A program made the position numbers and the translations under genes. The notes below the pieces were generated by a model. It was not told the origin of the DNA. It saw nothing but the letters and a program-made list of their open reading frames with translations, and made no database searches. A DNA stretch of 64,000 nucleotides from an uncultured Alphaproteobacteria bacterium (GTDB taxonomy: Bacteria; Pseudomonadota; Alphaproteobacteria; Rhodobacterales; Rhodobacteraceae). The stretch spans positions 62,001-126,000 of the forward strand of contig CAJXHI010000001.1 in NCBI GenBank assembly GCA_913051655.1, read 5' to 3'. Position 1 is the stretch's first letter; the number at the start of each line of letters is the position of its first letter. Shown here piece after piece: positions 19,080 through 28,124 of the stretch.

Positions 19080-20069
19080 ATGAAGGCGCTTATCTACATC
19101 GAACCTGAAGTATTGCAGTATCGTGATGTCCCTGATCCCACTCCGGCCAGTGGAGAGGTGCTGATCAAAGTAGACAGTGTGGGAATTTGCGGCTCTGACA
19201 TGCATGCCTTTCTTGGCCATGATGAGCGCCGCCCTGCCCCGTTGATCCTTGGTCACGAAGTGGCAGGCACCGTCACGGGTGGGCCGCGAGATGGGGAACG
19301 TGTGGCGGTAAACCCTCTAGTCACCTGTAGCGCATGTCCCTTTTGTACTGCGGGACAGGACAATCTCTGCACGAAGCGTCAAATTATTTCTATGCCCCCT
19401 CGCGAAGGCGGCTTTGCCGAATATATCGTGATGCAAGAACGCAATCTCGTCGGCGTCCCCGATAATGTCGCGTTTAGCATTGCGGCACTGGCCGAGCCGA
19501 TTGCCTGCGGTTGGCACGCTGTGCGAAAAGCCAAAGCAGCTCTTTATAAAAAGAACGATTGTATTCGAACCTTAGTCATCGGAGGTGGCGCGATTGGCAT
19601 TGGCGCTGCACTGAGCTGTAGCGCACAAGGGATGAAAGATGTTGTGATTACCGAACCCAACGCGCTACGCCGTAAATATATCGAAAATCACTGCGCTCTA
19701 AGGGCGATTGATTCTGAAGCGCTTCGCTCCAAGGAACTCTTTGATTTGGTTGTTGATGGCGTGGGCTATGAAACTACACGTGAACTTGCGTCAAAGCATG
19801 CTTTGCCAGGGGGTGTGATAGCCCATATTGGACTGGGCTCTGCAATTGGTGGATTGGATATCCGGCGGATGACGCTTCAGGAGATTACTTTTTTCGGCAC
19901 CTATACCTACACGACCCAAGATTTCCGCGACACGGCTCAGGCCATTTTTGATGGGCGGCTTGGCGATTTGGGTTGGACAGAAAAAAGACCACTGCAAGAT
20001 GGGCAAAACGCTTTTTCTGACATTCGCGCCGGTGCAGTCGCCTCGCCAAAGATTATTTTGAACCCTTAA
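19080..20069 (+). CDS. Zinc-dependent medium-chain alcohol dehydrogenase
   Basis: A 329-residue MDR enzyme. Catalytic-zinc residues are seen in GICGSDMHAF and GHEVAGTV, the structural-zinc cysteines in TCSACPFCTAGQDNLC, and the nucleotide motif in VIGGGAIGIGAAL. It lies 36 bases after the HpsN-like gene and should be cotranscribed. In sulfopropanediol catabolism the accessory dehydrogenases HpsO and HpsP interconvert the enantiomers; whether this is such an enzyme is inferred from position only. It is also similar in layout to sorbitol/threonine dehydrogenases. Confidence 0.88.
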   Translation: MKALIYIEPEVLQYRDVPDPTPASGEVLIKVDSVGICGSDMHAFLGHDERRPAPLILGHEVAGTVTGGPRDGERVAVNPLVTCSACPFCTAGQDNLCTKRQIISMPPREGGFAEYIVMQERNLVGVPDNVAFSIAALAEPIACGWHAVRKAKAALYKKNDCIRTLVIGGGAIGIGAALSCSAQGMKDVVITEPNALRRKYIENHCALRAIDSEALRSKELFDLVVDGVGYETTRELASKHALPGGVIAHIGLGSAIGGLDIRRMTLQEITFFGTYTYTTQDFRDTAQAIFDGRLGDLGWTEKRPLQDGQNAFSDIRAGAVASPKIILNP

Positions 20070-20152
20070 ATGTAAAAAAATTGAAAGAGGCCAGCATTTA
20101 AGGTGCGCCAAAAATGCCTAAGCGCCGGTTAAAGCCGAGCGACATCGGTATA

Positions 20153-20574
20153 TTAGAGAGTACTCAGCAGTTTCCATAAATGTATTTTGGCTTCTTCGAC
20201 CATATTCTTTGCGAGCCCTTTTCCGTTGTGTACCAAATGAACTAGCAAGCGGCGGCGATGCTTGGGATCAATGCCCCATTCTACCCAGCCTTTTTTTCCA
20301 TCTAATTTAAAATCCGCGTAAGGCGGGATTGTTCTATCAATGCATATTCCAACAATTTTGTGGTCATCAACCCACCCTGATCATAAAAACAGGCAATGAC
20401 ACACCATTCAGGAACACTTAAACCGTTGTCGATCACGATTTGGTGAAACTTCGCACTCACTGCGTCGCTGGATGCTGCCAGTAGGTAAAGAAGATAAGAG
20501 AAAGCAAATGCCTCTGACGCCTCGATAGATCCATTTTTGAGCCTCACAAAGCGGAAACCCCTGCGACCTATCAC
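20153..20574 (-). pseudogene. MarR-family regulator pseudogene
   Basis: On the minus strand the frame from GTG 20574 reads a MarR domain (LSVPEWCVIACFYDQGGLM, EQSRLTRIL) and then meets TAG at 20302-20304 where family members usually continue with QMEKKG. Just after it an A7 tract breaks the frame; adding one base restores WVEWGIDPKHRRRLLVHLV, a clear MarR wing, ending at TAA 20153-20155. So there are two lesions, one nonsense and one single-base deletion. The 5' end is uncertain. Confidence 0.75.
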
Positions 20575-20861
20575 GATAATTTTAATCGCTGGGTGATTAA
20601 TCCCAAAAGAGAAGAAGAAACGAATTCAAGTGATTGAAAAAGCCCATCAGCCGACACTTAATCGGATTTTTTATGTTTACTTATCATCTTTTATCGGCGC
20701 CTCCGACGGCACAGCCATGTCATCGTCAATCTTCCTCAGCAAACGATATTGCACCGCCATTTCTATGATTGCATCCAAAAACGGATAATTCTTGTTATTT
20801 AATTGTAGATATTCGAAAAATTTTGATTTTTGGATACATAAAAGGTAATATAGATCCTGAT

Positions 20862-21598
20862 ATGGTAAACTTAAGCGAGATAAAAAAAATGGGATAGCAG
20901 CAGCAGAAGTTTCAACTTCTGACAAACGTTTGGTTACAGCGTTGAGGCAGATGATCCTAGATGGATCCTTGGAATCCGGAAGCAAGATATCTGAAGTTAT
21001 CGTATCGAAAATTTTCTCTGTGTCCCGCACTCCTGTGCGCTTGGCCTTGCGAGTACTAGAGGTCGAGGGCCTTATTCAAAAACGTCATGGGCGTGGCTAC
21101 ACGGTTCTCGCCTTTAATTTTGATGATCTTACCAAAGCCTATGAAGTAAGAGGTGTTCTGGAGGGATTGGCTGCAAGCAACCTTGCCCGTGAGGGATTGC
21201 ACAGTGATGCCAAAGCGGAACTCAAGCATATTGTTGCGCGCATCGAGGGCTTTCTAAGATCTGACATGCCATTTGATAAAATTGCGGTTGGCTACGAAGA
21301 GGGAAATGTAAATTTCCACGAATTGATCATGAGTGAATGCAATAACGAATTTATTCGTTTTGCCTTTGCGCGCATCTCAAACTTTCCCCTCATTGGCCTT
21401 GGCACAATCGTCTTCAATAAACACAAAGTAGCAGAAGAAATGATGCGATTACGATTTGGCAATATGCAGCACAGCATCATTTTGGATGCTATCGACCGGC
21501 GTGATGCATTCCGCGCCGAATCTTTGATGCGTGAACATGCCAACCAAATTCCTCTTTACACTTCACTTTTGGTGGAGAAAGTTCCTGAAAGGATGTAA
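20862..21598 (+). CDS. GntR-family (FCD) regulator, start broken by an A8 tract or TTG-initiated
   Basis: From TTG 20930 a 222-residue GntR/FCD protein is read (LRQMILDGSLESGSKISEV, FSVSRTPVRLALRVLEVEGL, then YEVRGVLEGLAASNLA and an FCD domain with FHELIMSECNNEF). The frame is open upstream to 20861 without a usual start. The ATG at 20862 is in another frame and would join through a -1 shift on A8 (20882-20889), giving a normal GntR N-terminal extension. Either TTG 20930 starts a short N-terminus, or the tract slips, or there is a sequencing or real indel. It sits four bases before pobA and probably regulates it. Confidence 0.8.
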
Positions 21599-21602
21599 TA
21601 TT

Positions 21603-22772
21603 ATGCGTACCCAAGTTGTAATAATTGGCGGCGGTCCATCTGGCTTATTATTAGGTCAACACTTAAACAAAGCCGGTATTGAAAACATTATTCTGGAACG
21701 AAAAACAAAGGAATATGTTCTAAGCCGTATCCGTGCAGGTATTTTGGAAATCGGCACAGTTAATCAGTTGCGCGAATTGGGTCTTGCACAGCGTATGGAC
21801 AAAGAAGGCTTTGTCCATAATGGTACAGTCATTTCATATAACGACGAACAAATCCGTATTGATTTTGCAGAACATACCAACACGACGGTGATGGTCTATG
21901 GGCAAACTGAAGTAACATTTGATCTATACCAAGGACGTGAAGCAGACGGCGCCAGTGTAATTTATGAAGCGGAAGATATCATCCTCCAAGAAGTGAAATC
22001 AGATGCAACCTATGTAGAATTTAAAAAGGGCGGGAAAACGCATAAGATTGACTGCGATTATATCGCTGGGTGCGATGGATTTCATGGGGTGAGCCGACAG
22101 TCTATTCCGATCACCCATCGCAAAGAGTTTGAAAAAATTTACCCTTTCGGTTGGCTTGGGATTTTGTCCGAAACTAAACCCATTCACGAAGAATTAATCT
22201 ACGCCAATTCTGATGCAGGCTTCGCCTTGTGCTCCATGCGCAATGCTAATCTCAGCAGATACTACATTCAATGTGACGCACGGGATAATCCAAAAGAATG
22301 GTCCGATCAGGTATTCTGGGAGGAGTTGCGCAGGCGCATTCCCACAGAATTCGCAGATACGATTGAAATGGGCCCCTCTATTGAAAAATCCGTTGCACCT
22401 TTGCGGTCTTTTGTCTGCGAACCAATGCAGTGGGGGCGGCTATTCTTGTGCGGCGACGCAGCACACATAGTACCTCCTACCGGCGCCAAGGGTCTCAACA
22501 CAGCGGCCAGTGACGTATACTATTTGGCCGATGCCTTAAAACGGCATTACCTTCAAGGGGATCCATCAGGAGTTAAAACCTATTCTCAGCGCGCATTAGC
22601 GCGCGTATGGAAAGCAGAACGTTTCAGCTGGTGGATGACGAGCCTGCTACACCACTTTCCGGAACACTCCAAATTTGATCAAAAGATGCAAATGGCTGAC
22701 GTCGCCCTTCTGAAATCAAATCCAAATGCACAGGCGGTCCTAGCCCAAAATTACGTCGGCTTGCCATATTAA
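21603..22772 (+). CDS. pobA: 4-hydroxybenzoate 3-monooxygenase
   Basis: A 389-residue class A flavoprotein hydroxylase, the normal PobA length. Start ATG 21603 follows AAAGGATGTAAT. Motifs: QVVIIGGGPSGLLLGQHL, SRIRAGILEIGTV, GCDGFHGVSR, and LCGDAAHIVPPTGAKGLNTA. It converts 4-hydroxybenzoate to protocatechuate with NADPH and O2. The gene follows a GntR regulator in the same direction, unlike the divergent AraC- or IclR-type pobR known in several bacteria. Protocatechuate-cleavage genes are not in the window. Confidence 0.95.
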   Translation: MRTQVVIIGGGPSGLLLGQHLNKAGIENIILERKTKEYVLSRIRAGILEIGTVNQLRELGLAQRMDKEGFVHNGTVISYNDEQIRIDFAEHTNTTVMVYGQTEVTFDLYQGREADGASVIYEAEDIILQEVKSDATYVEFKKGGKTHKIDCDYIAGCDGFHGVSRQSIPITHRKEFEKIYPFGWLGILSETKPIHEELIYANSDAGFALCSMRNANLSRYYIQCDARDNPKEWSDQVFWEELRRRIPTEFADTIEMGPSIEKSVAPLRSFVCEPMQWGRLFLCGDAAHIVPPTGAKGLNTAASDVYYLADALKRHYLQGDPSGVKTYSQRALARVWKAERFSWWMTSLLHHFPEHSKFDQKMQMADVALLKSNPNAQAVLAQNYVGLPY

Positions 22773-22984
22773 GCGCACTATGCTGACAAATTAGAATTTA
22801 TTCCAGAGAGTGTAGTTAGAACAAAAAACAATCACCTTCAGAAGAAAGTCGAATAAAGCTAGTCTGACATGTTGTTACTACAAAAGCGCAAGAACAGATC
22901 TATAAAGCAGGTATTTACCCAATTTCAAAAAACAAATTGCGCGAAAAGTGAGGCAAGTTGGCTTGAAAACTTAAAAAGATAATT

Positions 22985-23060
<76 letters not shown>

Positions 23061-23153
23061 TAATTCGTGTCAACCGCGAGCACATGTCTAGGCAATGGCC
23101 GAAGCGGGATCAAGCAAAAAATCGCAGATCCTTTGCCCAGATTTTACGATCGT

Positions 23154-23477
23154 TTACAAATCTTCCTCGTCCGAGGACACGTCCGCGATATCTTCGAGAG
23201 GAACATTGTCGTCTGCATCCTCATCCAGCACATCATCGCCGAGATCGAGATCTACATCTTCATCATCAATGAGTGCAACATCATCTTCCATATCTTCTGA
23301 AGTCGAGCTTTTCGCTGACATATCTTCGGAGTCAGCAGAAATCATCCGCGTTTTAGAAACGTCGAGTTCAACCACGTCCCCAGTATATGGGCTGACTATA
23401 GGATCCTTATTAAGATCATAAAATCTTTTGCCCGTCGTTGGACAGACACGCTTCACGCCCCATTCTTCTTTTTGCAT
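23154..23477 (-). CDS. TIGR02300-family small acidic protein
   Basis: A 107-residue protein from ATG 23477 (after AAAAGGAATTGCCC); an in-frame TTG lies six bases upstream. The N-terminal 40 residues (WGVKRVCPTTGKRFYDLN, DPIVSPYTG) match the alphaproteobacterial TIGR02300 family, with a CPTTG segment resembling half a zinc site. The rest is a very acidic, Asp/Glu-rich low-complexity tail. Function is unknown. It lies beside tRNA-Ala. Confidence 0.85.
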   Translation of the reverse strand: MQKEEWGVKRVCPTTGKRFYDLNKDPIVSPYTGDVVELDVSKTRMISADSEDMSAKSSTSEDMEDDVALIDDEDVDLDLGDDVLDEDADDNVPLEDIADVSSDEEDL

Positions 23478-23613
23478 GGGCAATTCCTTTTCATCGATTC
23501 AAACAGTTGAAGATTCTGCGCAAGTGCCATAACAGGAGGAAAGTGTCAAAGACTTTAGGTAAAAAACCGTTTATTATGTGTGATCTTCTGCTCAATAAAG
23601 GGTTAGAATAATA

Positions 23614-24297
23614 ATGAAATTGGATGTTTTTCCCGATATTGATGTACATTTGCGTAAATCAGCACAGGCGCGCCAATTTACACTTCGGGTATCTTCTCTT
23701 GATGGAAAGGTGAGCCTTACTACCCCTCTTTTTGTAAATACTCATCAGATCAATGCGTTTCTCAAAGAAAAAGAACCTTGGTTACGCAAGCGGCGTTCTG
23801 AGGTACAAACCAGTGTTGAGGTCACATTTGGAACTGTTCTGCCGGTCATGGGCCGTGACATATTGGTTGAGCGGCATGCTGGACGCGGCGTTACATTGAG
23901 CGCTAATAAAATCCATGTGCCAGATAAGAGTGGGACACCTGCTGTTCAGGTGGCGGTATTTCTGAAGCAATATGCAAGTCGGCTGTTGAGTATAAAAGCG
24001 ACGCATTATGCCAAAAAACTGGGTGTATCATACTCTAAACTTTCTCTTAAAGACGCTCGGTCTCGTTGGGGATCATGTAGCGATCGGGGGGCTTTAATGT
24101 TCTCATGGCGCTTGGTCATGGCCCCGCCAGAAGTGCTTGATTACGTTGCAGCTCACGAAGTGGCCCATTTACGACATATGGATCATTCCGATCGTTTTTG
24201 GACAGAAGTAGAAAATCTCTTTGGTAACTATAAAAAACAGAAACGCTGGTTACAAGAAAATGGGTCCAAACTGCATCGATATCAGTTTTCTAATTGA
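23614..24297 (+). CDS. YgjP-like (DUF45) zinc metallopeptidase
   Basis: A 227-residue protein. The C-terminal half carries SRWGSCSDRGALMFSWRL and the metallopeptidase-type zinc motif HEVAHLRHMDHS with a later Trp-Glu segment, as in the YgjP/SprT-like family. The N-terminal half is the family's beta-rich part (RKSAQARQFTLRVSS). Cytosolic, no signal peptide. Its substrate is not established. It stands alone between the TIGR02300 gene and a GntR regulator. Confidence 0.88.
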   Translation: MKLDVFPDIDVHLRKSAQARQFTLRVSSLDGKVSLTTPLFVNTHQINAFLKEKEPWLRKRRSEVQTSVEVTFGTVLPVMGRDILVERHAGRGVTLSANKIHVPDKSGTPAVQVAVFLKQYASRLLSIKATHYAKKLGVSYSKLSLKDARSRWGSCSDRGALMFSWRLVMAPPEVLDYVAAHEVAHLRHMDHSDRFWTEVENLFGNYKKQKRWLQENGSKLHRYQFSN

Positions 24298-24329
24298 CGA
24301 AGTGTCACAATTTGTGATCACTTTTATAC

Positions 24330-24980
24330 ATGATGAGGCGTCAAAAACCTTCCGATCCTGCCCAATCTGCACATGACCGCGTGTATCGCGGTTTGCGTAA
24401 TCAGATCATGTTTGGCCAAATTGATCCTGGCCAATCACTGACACTGCGCGGCATTGGGGACACATTTGGCGTTTCAATGACACCAGCACGTGAGACTGTT
24501 CAAAGGCTTGTGGCGGAGGGAGCATTGTTCATGTCTGGATCAGGGCGTGTGTCCACGCCAGAACTGACCAACGAACGGATCGAAGAATTGTCAGCATTAC
24601 GCTCTTTGATCGAAGTAGAATTGGCAAGCCGTGCTTTGCCAAGGGCACACCTTGCACTCATAGAGCGGCTGAAGGCAATAAATGGCATGGTAGGAACTGC
24701 CGTTAGTGAATACGATGCTGTTGCTTATATCCAAACAAACCTCGAGTTTCACCGAACACTATACCTCCGGGCACAGGCACCAGCTATGTTGGCGATGGCC
24801 GAAACGGTTTGGTTGCAGCTTGGTCCCACAATGCGGACCTTATACGGTCGCCTAAAACGCAAGGAACCACCGCATTTTCATAAACTCATATTATCAGCGT
24901 TATCAGCAGGCGATGAACCGAGCCTGAGGCTTGCAGTCCGGTCGGATGTGACGCAGGGGTTGCGGATGCTGGCAAGCTAG
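24330..24980 (+). CDS. GntR-family (FCD) transcriptional regulator
   Basis: A 216-residue regulator: winged helix (RVYRGLRNQIMFGQIDPGQS, GVSMTPARETVQRLVAEGAL) and an FCD ligand domain (IEELSALRSLIEVELASRAL, NLEFHRTLYLRAQAP). Two consecutive ATG codons (24330 and 24333) are available. It ends 12 bases before the end of convergent accA. Its targets are not evident from the neighbours. Confidence 0.9.
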   Translation: MMRRQKPSDPAQSAHDRVYRGLRNQIMFGQIDPGQSLTLRGIGDTFGVSMTPARETVQRLVAEGALFMSGSGRVSTPELTNERIEELSALRSLIEVELASRALPRAHLALIERLKAINGMVGTAVSEYDAVAYIQTNLEFHRTLYLRAQAPAMLAMAETVWLQLGPTMRTLYGRLKRKEPPHFHKLILSALSAGDEPSLRLAVRSDVTQGLRMLAS

Positions 24981-24992
24981 GCGCAACGTATC

Positions 24993-25952
24993 TTATGCCG
25001 CCAACACTTTTGTTCCAAGTGAAAGAAAACGCTCTCGCCGATGCGCAACAAGAGCTTTGGGGGATTTGCCGGATAAATCTTTGAGCATATCGCCAAGTGC
25101 TGCTTTTACTGCGTCAAAGGTAAAAGCGTAATTGCGATGCGCTCCGCCCAATGGTTCTCTTACAATTTTATCACAGATCCCAAGCTTTTTCAAATCCTGA
25201 GAGGTTAGGCGCAAAGCCTCTGCCGCCTCACGCATTTTTTCAGCATCTTTCCACAAGATCGACGCGCAGCCTTCGGGGCTGATCACCGAATAAATCGAAT
25301 GCTCCAACATCATTACGCGATTGGCCGTGGCAAAAGCAACTGCCCCGCCTGATCCACCCTCTCCAATGACGACGGAAATCAGCGGCACGCCAATCTGAAG
25401 ACATTTTTCCGTTGATCTTGCAATCGCTTCGGACTGACCTCGCTCTTCAGCACCCTTACCAGGATAGGCGCCCGGAGTATCGACAAGAGTAATAACCGGA
25501 AGGCCAAATTTGTCGGCCAATTCCATCAAGCGAATTGCTTTTCGGTATCCTTCAGGGCGGGCCATACCAAAATTACGTTCAATCCGGCTTTTCGTATCAT
25601 TTCCTTTTTCATGGCCAATTACGACAACCGGTGTATCATCAAAGCGCGCCAAGCCCCCCATCACAGCATGATCATCTGCAAAATTGCGATCTCCAGCAAG
25701 CGGTGTGAATTCAGTGAACAAAGCGTCAACATAATTTTGGCAATGGGGACGTTCAGGATGCCGAGCAACCTGACATTTACGCCAAGGTGTGAGGTTACCG
25801 TAAAGATCTTTGAGCAGATTGGATGCTTTTTTATCCAAGGCTCCTGCCTCAGATTCAACATTCATCTCTTCATTCTGACAGGCCATGGCACGCAATTCTT
25901 CTGCCTTGCCCTCTATCTCCGCCAAGGTTTTTTCGAATTCCAAATAATGCAT
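24993..25952 (-). CDS. accA: Acetyl-CoA carboxylase carboxyltransferase subunit alpha
   Basis: A 319-residue protein, the usual AccA length, if started at ATG 25952 ([20 protein letters not shown]) after GGAGCAGAAGACG; longer in-frame starts at 25973 and 26036 are less likely. Motifs: [62 protein letters not shown]. With AccD it transfers carboxyl from biotin to acetyl-CoA in fatty acid synthesis. The gene is isolated from accB/C/D here, as is common in alphaproteobacteria. Confidence 0.96.
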   Translation of the reverse strand: MHYLEFEKTLAEIEGKAEELRAMACQNEEMNVESEAGALDKKASNLLKDLYGNLTPWRKCQVARHPERPHCQNYVDALFTEFTPLAGDRNFADDHAVMGGLARFDDTPVVVIGHEKGNDTKSRIERNFGMARPEGYRKAIRLMELADKFGLPVITLVDTPGAYPGKGAEERGQSEAIARSTEKCLQIGVPLISVVIGEGGSGGAVAFATANRVMMLEHSIYSVISPEGCASILWKDAEKMREAAEALRLTSQDLKKLGICDKIVREPLGGAHRNYAFTFDAVKAALGDMLKDLSGKSPKALVAHRRERFLSLGTKVLAA

Positions 25953-26269
25953 CGTCTTCTGCTCCAGAGACATTCTATTCGGTGTCTGCTTTGGTGGTGT
26001 GTGAAATGCATATAACAATCCCAACCGCTTTTCCAAGATAATTCGGAAAAACGATGCGTTGTGATGCTCGTAAATCTAAACAATAGAGGTATATTTACAA
26101 CCCGAATACAACGGCACTGCTAAAGGCAGCCGTTAGCCCACCTTTGCTTTGTTGCCATCTTTTCATTACACGGTCTATCATTTATCTGAGCGATACTTTG
26201 GTTGCATCACCACGTATCTTGTAATTTTATAAAATAGCCAATTCCGTCCGACCAACGAGGAGCATTCAA

Positions 26270-27235
26270 ATGAAATTAACGATTAACGAGGATGTCTTTC
26301 GAATTTCCGAGCCATTCACTATTTCACGCGGATCACGGATTGAAGCTCATGTTTTGACTGTGGAAGCAATACTCAATGACGTTAAAGGATTTGGTGAATC
26401 TGTGCCTTACGCGCGGTACGGGGAAACACTTCAGTCTGTAAAGGCACAAATCGAAACCCTTCCCGAAACATTTACGCGAAACGAATTGCAGGACCTGCTG
26501 CCAGCGGGTGCAGCGCGCAACGCCGTGGATTGTGCGCTTTGGGATGTTGAGGCAAAGAAGGCCGGCAAACGGGTTTGGGACTTGGCGGGCCTTGCCTTAC
26601 CCATTCCAGTGATCACCGCCTTTACTCTTTCGTTGGACACGCCAGAAAAGATGCGGGCGCAGGCCCAAAAAAATTGCTTCCGCCCTTTGCTCAAGATAAA
26701 ACTTGGGACACCCGATGACATGCCGCGTCTCGAAGCTATCCGTCAGGGCGCCCCATCATCAGATATTATAGTGGATGCCAATGAAGGTTGGAACGCCAAA
26801 ATCTATGCCGACCTTGCACCCCATCTTCTGCGTCTTGGAGTAAAGCTCGTGGAACAACCCTTGCCAGCGGAAAATGATGAGGCCCTTCTAGAGATGGCTC
26901 GCCCGGTACCAGTTTGTGCCGATGAAAGTTGTCATGACCGCAAAAGTCTTTCCAAATTGACCAGCAAATACGATGTGGTGAACATAAAACTAGACAAAAC
27001 GGGTGGCCTGAGCGAAGCCATTCTTTTACGCGACGAGGCGATCAGGCTCGGCTACGGGATTATGGTCGGCTGCATGTTGGGGAGTTCGCTTTCGATGGCA
27101 CCCGCGACCCTGATAGCGCAGGGTGCGATGATAACAGACCTTGACGGGCCACTCTTATTGGCAGAAGACCGAAACATACCTTTGATATACGATGAACAAG
27201 GCATACATCCTCCAAAAGCATCACTTTGGGGATAG
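26270..27235 (+). CDS. Dipeptide epimerase / N-acetyl-D-Glu racemase-like (enolase superfamily)
   Basis: A 321-residue muconate-cycloisomerase-type protein. Catalytic features: LLKIKLG (Lys base), the metal-binding Asp in VDANEGW, Glu in LVEQPLP, Asp-Glu in CADES, and Lys in INIKLDK-like VNIKLDKTGG. This set is that of L-Ala-D/L-Glu epimerases and related DgcA-type racemases. A D-amino-acid transaminase follows after 25 bases, so the pair probably processes D-Glu- or D-Ala-containing compounds, for example from murein. Partner dgcN is not seen. Confidence 0.85.
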   Translation: MKLTINEDVFRISEPFTISRGSRIEAHVLTVEAILNDVKGFGESVPYARYGETLQSVKAQIETLPETFTRNELQDLLPAGAARNAVDCALWDVEAKKAGKRVWDLAGLALPIPVITAFTLSLDTPEKMRAQAQKNCFRPLLKIKLGTPDDMPRLEAIRQGAPSSDIIVDANEGWNAKIYADLAPHLLRLGVKLVEQPLPAENDEALLEMARPVPVCADESCHDRKSLSKLTSKYDVVNIKLDKTGGLSEAILLRDEAIRLGYGIMVGCMLGSSLSMAPATLIAQGAMITDLDGPLLLAEDRNIPLIYDEQGIHPPKASLWG

Positions 27236-27260
27236 ATTAGGAATGTAAGAAAGGAAAGAC

Positions 27261-28124
27261 ATGAGCCGAACAGTGTATTTAAATGGCACATATTTGCCAG
27301 AAGAAGACGCCAAAATTTCTATCTTTGACAGAGGTTTTTTGATGGCCGACGGTGTTTACGAGGTGACCTCTGTCCTTGATGGAATGCTCATTGATTTTGA
27401 TGGACACATCAAGAGGCTTGATCGATCGCTTTACGAATTAGACATGAGAAATCCAATCTCCAGAGATGATCTGTTAAAGGCACACAGAGAATTGATAAGT
27501 TTGAACGGTATTAAAGAAGGACTAATTTATCTTCAAATAACCCGCGGCGCACCCAATGATCGGGATTTTATCTTTCCTGATCCTGATGAAACCCCTCAGA
27601 CGATTGTAATATTCACTCAAAATAAACCAGGTCTTTATGACAATCCGGCCGCAAAGAAAGGTATTAAGGTCATCAGTATCGAAGACATTCGTTGGGGACG
27701 TCGAGACATTAAAACGGTACAGCTTTTGTATCCTTCTATGGGCAAAATGATTGCCAAGAAACAAGGTGCCGACGATGCATGGATGGTCGAAGATGGTGCC
27801 GTCACAGAAGGTACAAGCAACAATGCATATATCGTGAAAGATGGTAAAATTATTACACGGGCGCTGTCGAACGATATTTTGCACGGAATCACACGTGCCG
27901 CCGTATTGCGGTTTGGTAAAGAAGCCCAAATGCAAGTGTTAGAGCGTGATTTCACAATTGAAGAAGCCAAAGATGCGGACGAAGCCTTTATTACTTCAGC
28001 CAGCACCTTTGTAATGCCGGTGGTGGAAATCGACGGTCAGCCACTTGGCGCGGGGACGCCTGGTCCTGTGGTGACACGCCTTCGAGATATTTATTTGGAA
28101 GAGAGCCTTAAACGCGCAATCTGA
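27261..28124 (+). CDS. dat: D-amino-acid transaminase
   Basis: A 287-residue class IV PLP aminotransferase. Visible: YLNGTYLPEEDAKISIFDRG, ADGVYEVTSVL, RWGRRDIKTVQLLYP (PLP lysine in the DIKTVQL segment), EGTSNNAYIVKDGKI, and EAFITSASTFVMPVVEIDG. The sequence follows D-alanine aminotransferase rather than branched-chain or ADC lyase types. It interconverts D-Ala and D-Glu through 2-oxoacids. Start ATG 27261 follows GGAAAGAC. It is probably cotranscribed with the epimerase. Confidence 0.88.
   Translation: MSRTVYLNGTYLPEEDAKISIFDRGFLMADGVYEVTSVLDGMLIDFDGHIKRLDRSLYELDMRNPISRDDLLKAHRELISLNGIKEGLIYLQITRGAPNDRDFIFPDPDETPQTIVIFTQNKPGLYDNPAAKKGIKVISIEDIRWGRRDIKTVQLLYPSMGKMIAKKQGADDAWMVEDGAVTEGTSNNAYIVKDGKIITRALSNDILHGITRAAVLRFGKEAQMQVLERDFTIEEAKDADEAFITSASTFVMPVVEIDGQPLGAGTPGPVVTRLRDIYLEESLKRAI

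Noticed and set aside
20677-21030. Minus-strand 117-codon frame with a protein-like C-terminal stretch (FLDAIIEMAVQYRLLRKI)
   Set aside because: Its first half lies over the GntR 5' region, I see no ribosome site and do not recognise the family. The last 60 codons could be a gene remnant, but this is too weak for a call.
26110-26134. Hairpin AACGGC/GCCGTT between accA and the epimerase gene as a terminator
   Set aside because: It lies upstream of both divergent genes and has no T run, so a terminator is unlikely; could be a chance structure or an unrecognised RNA.
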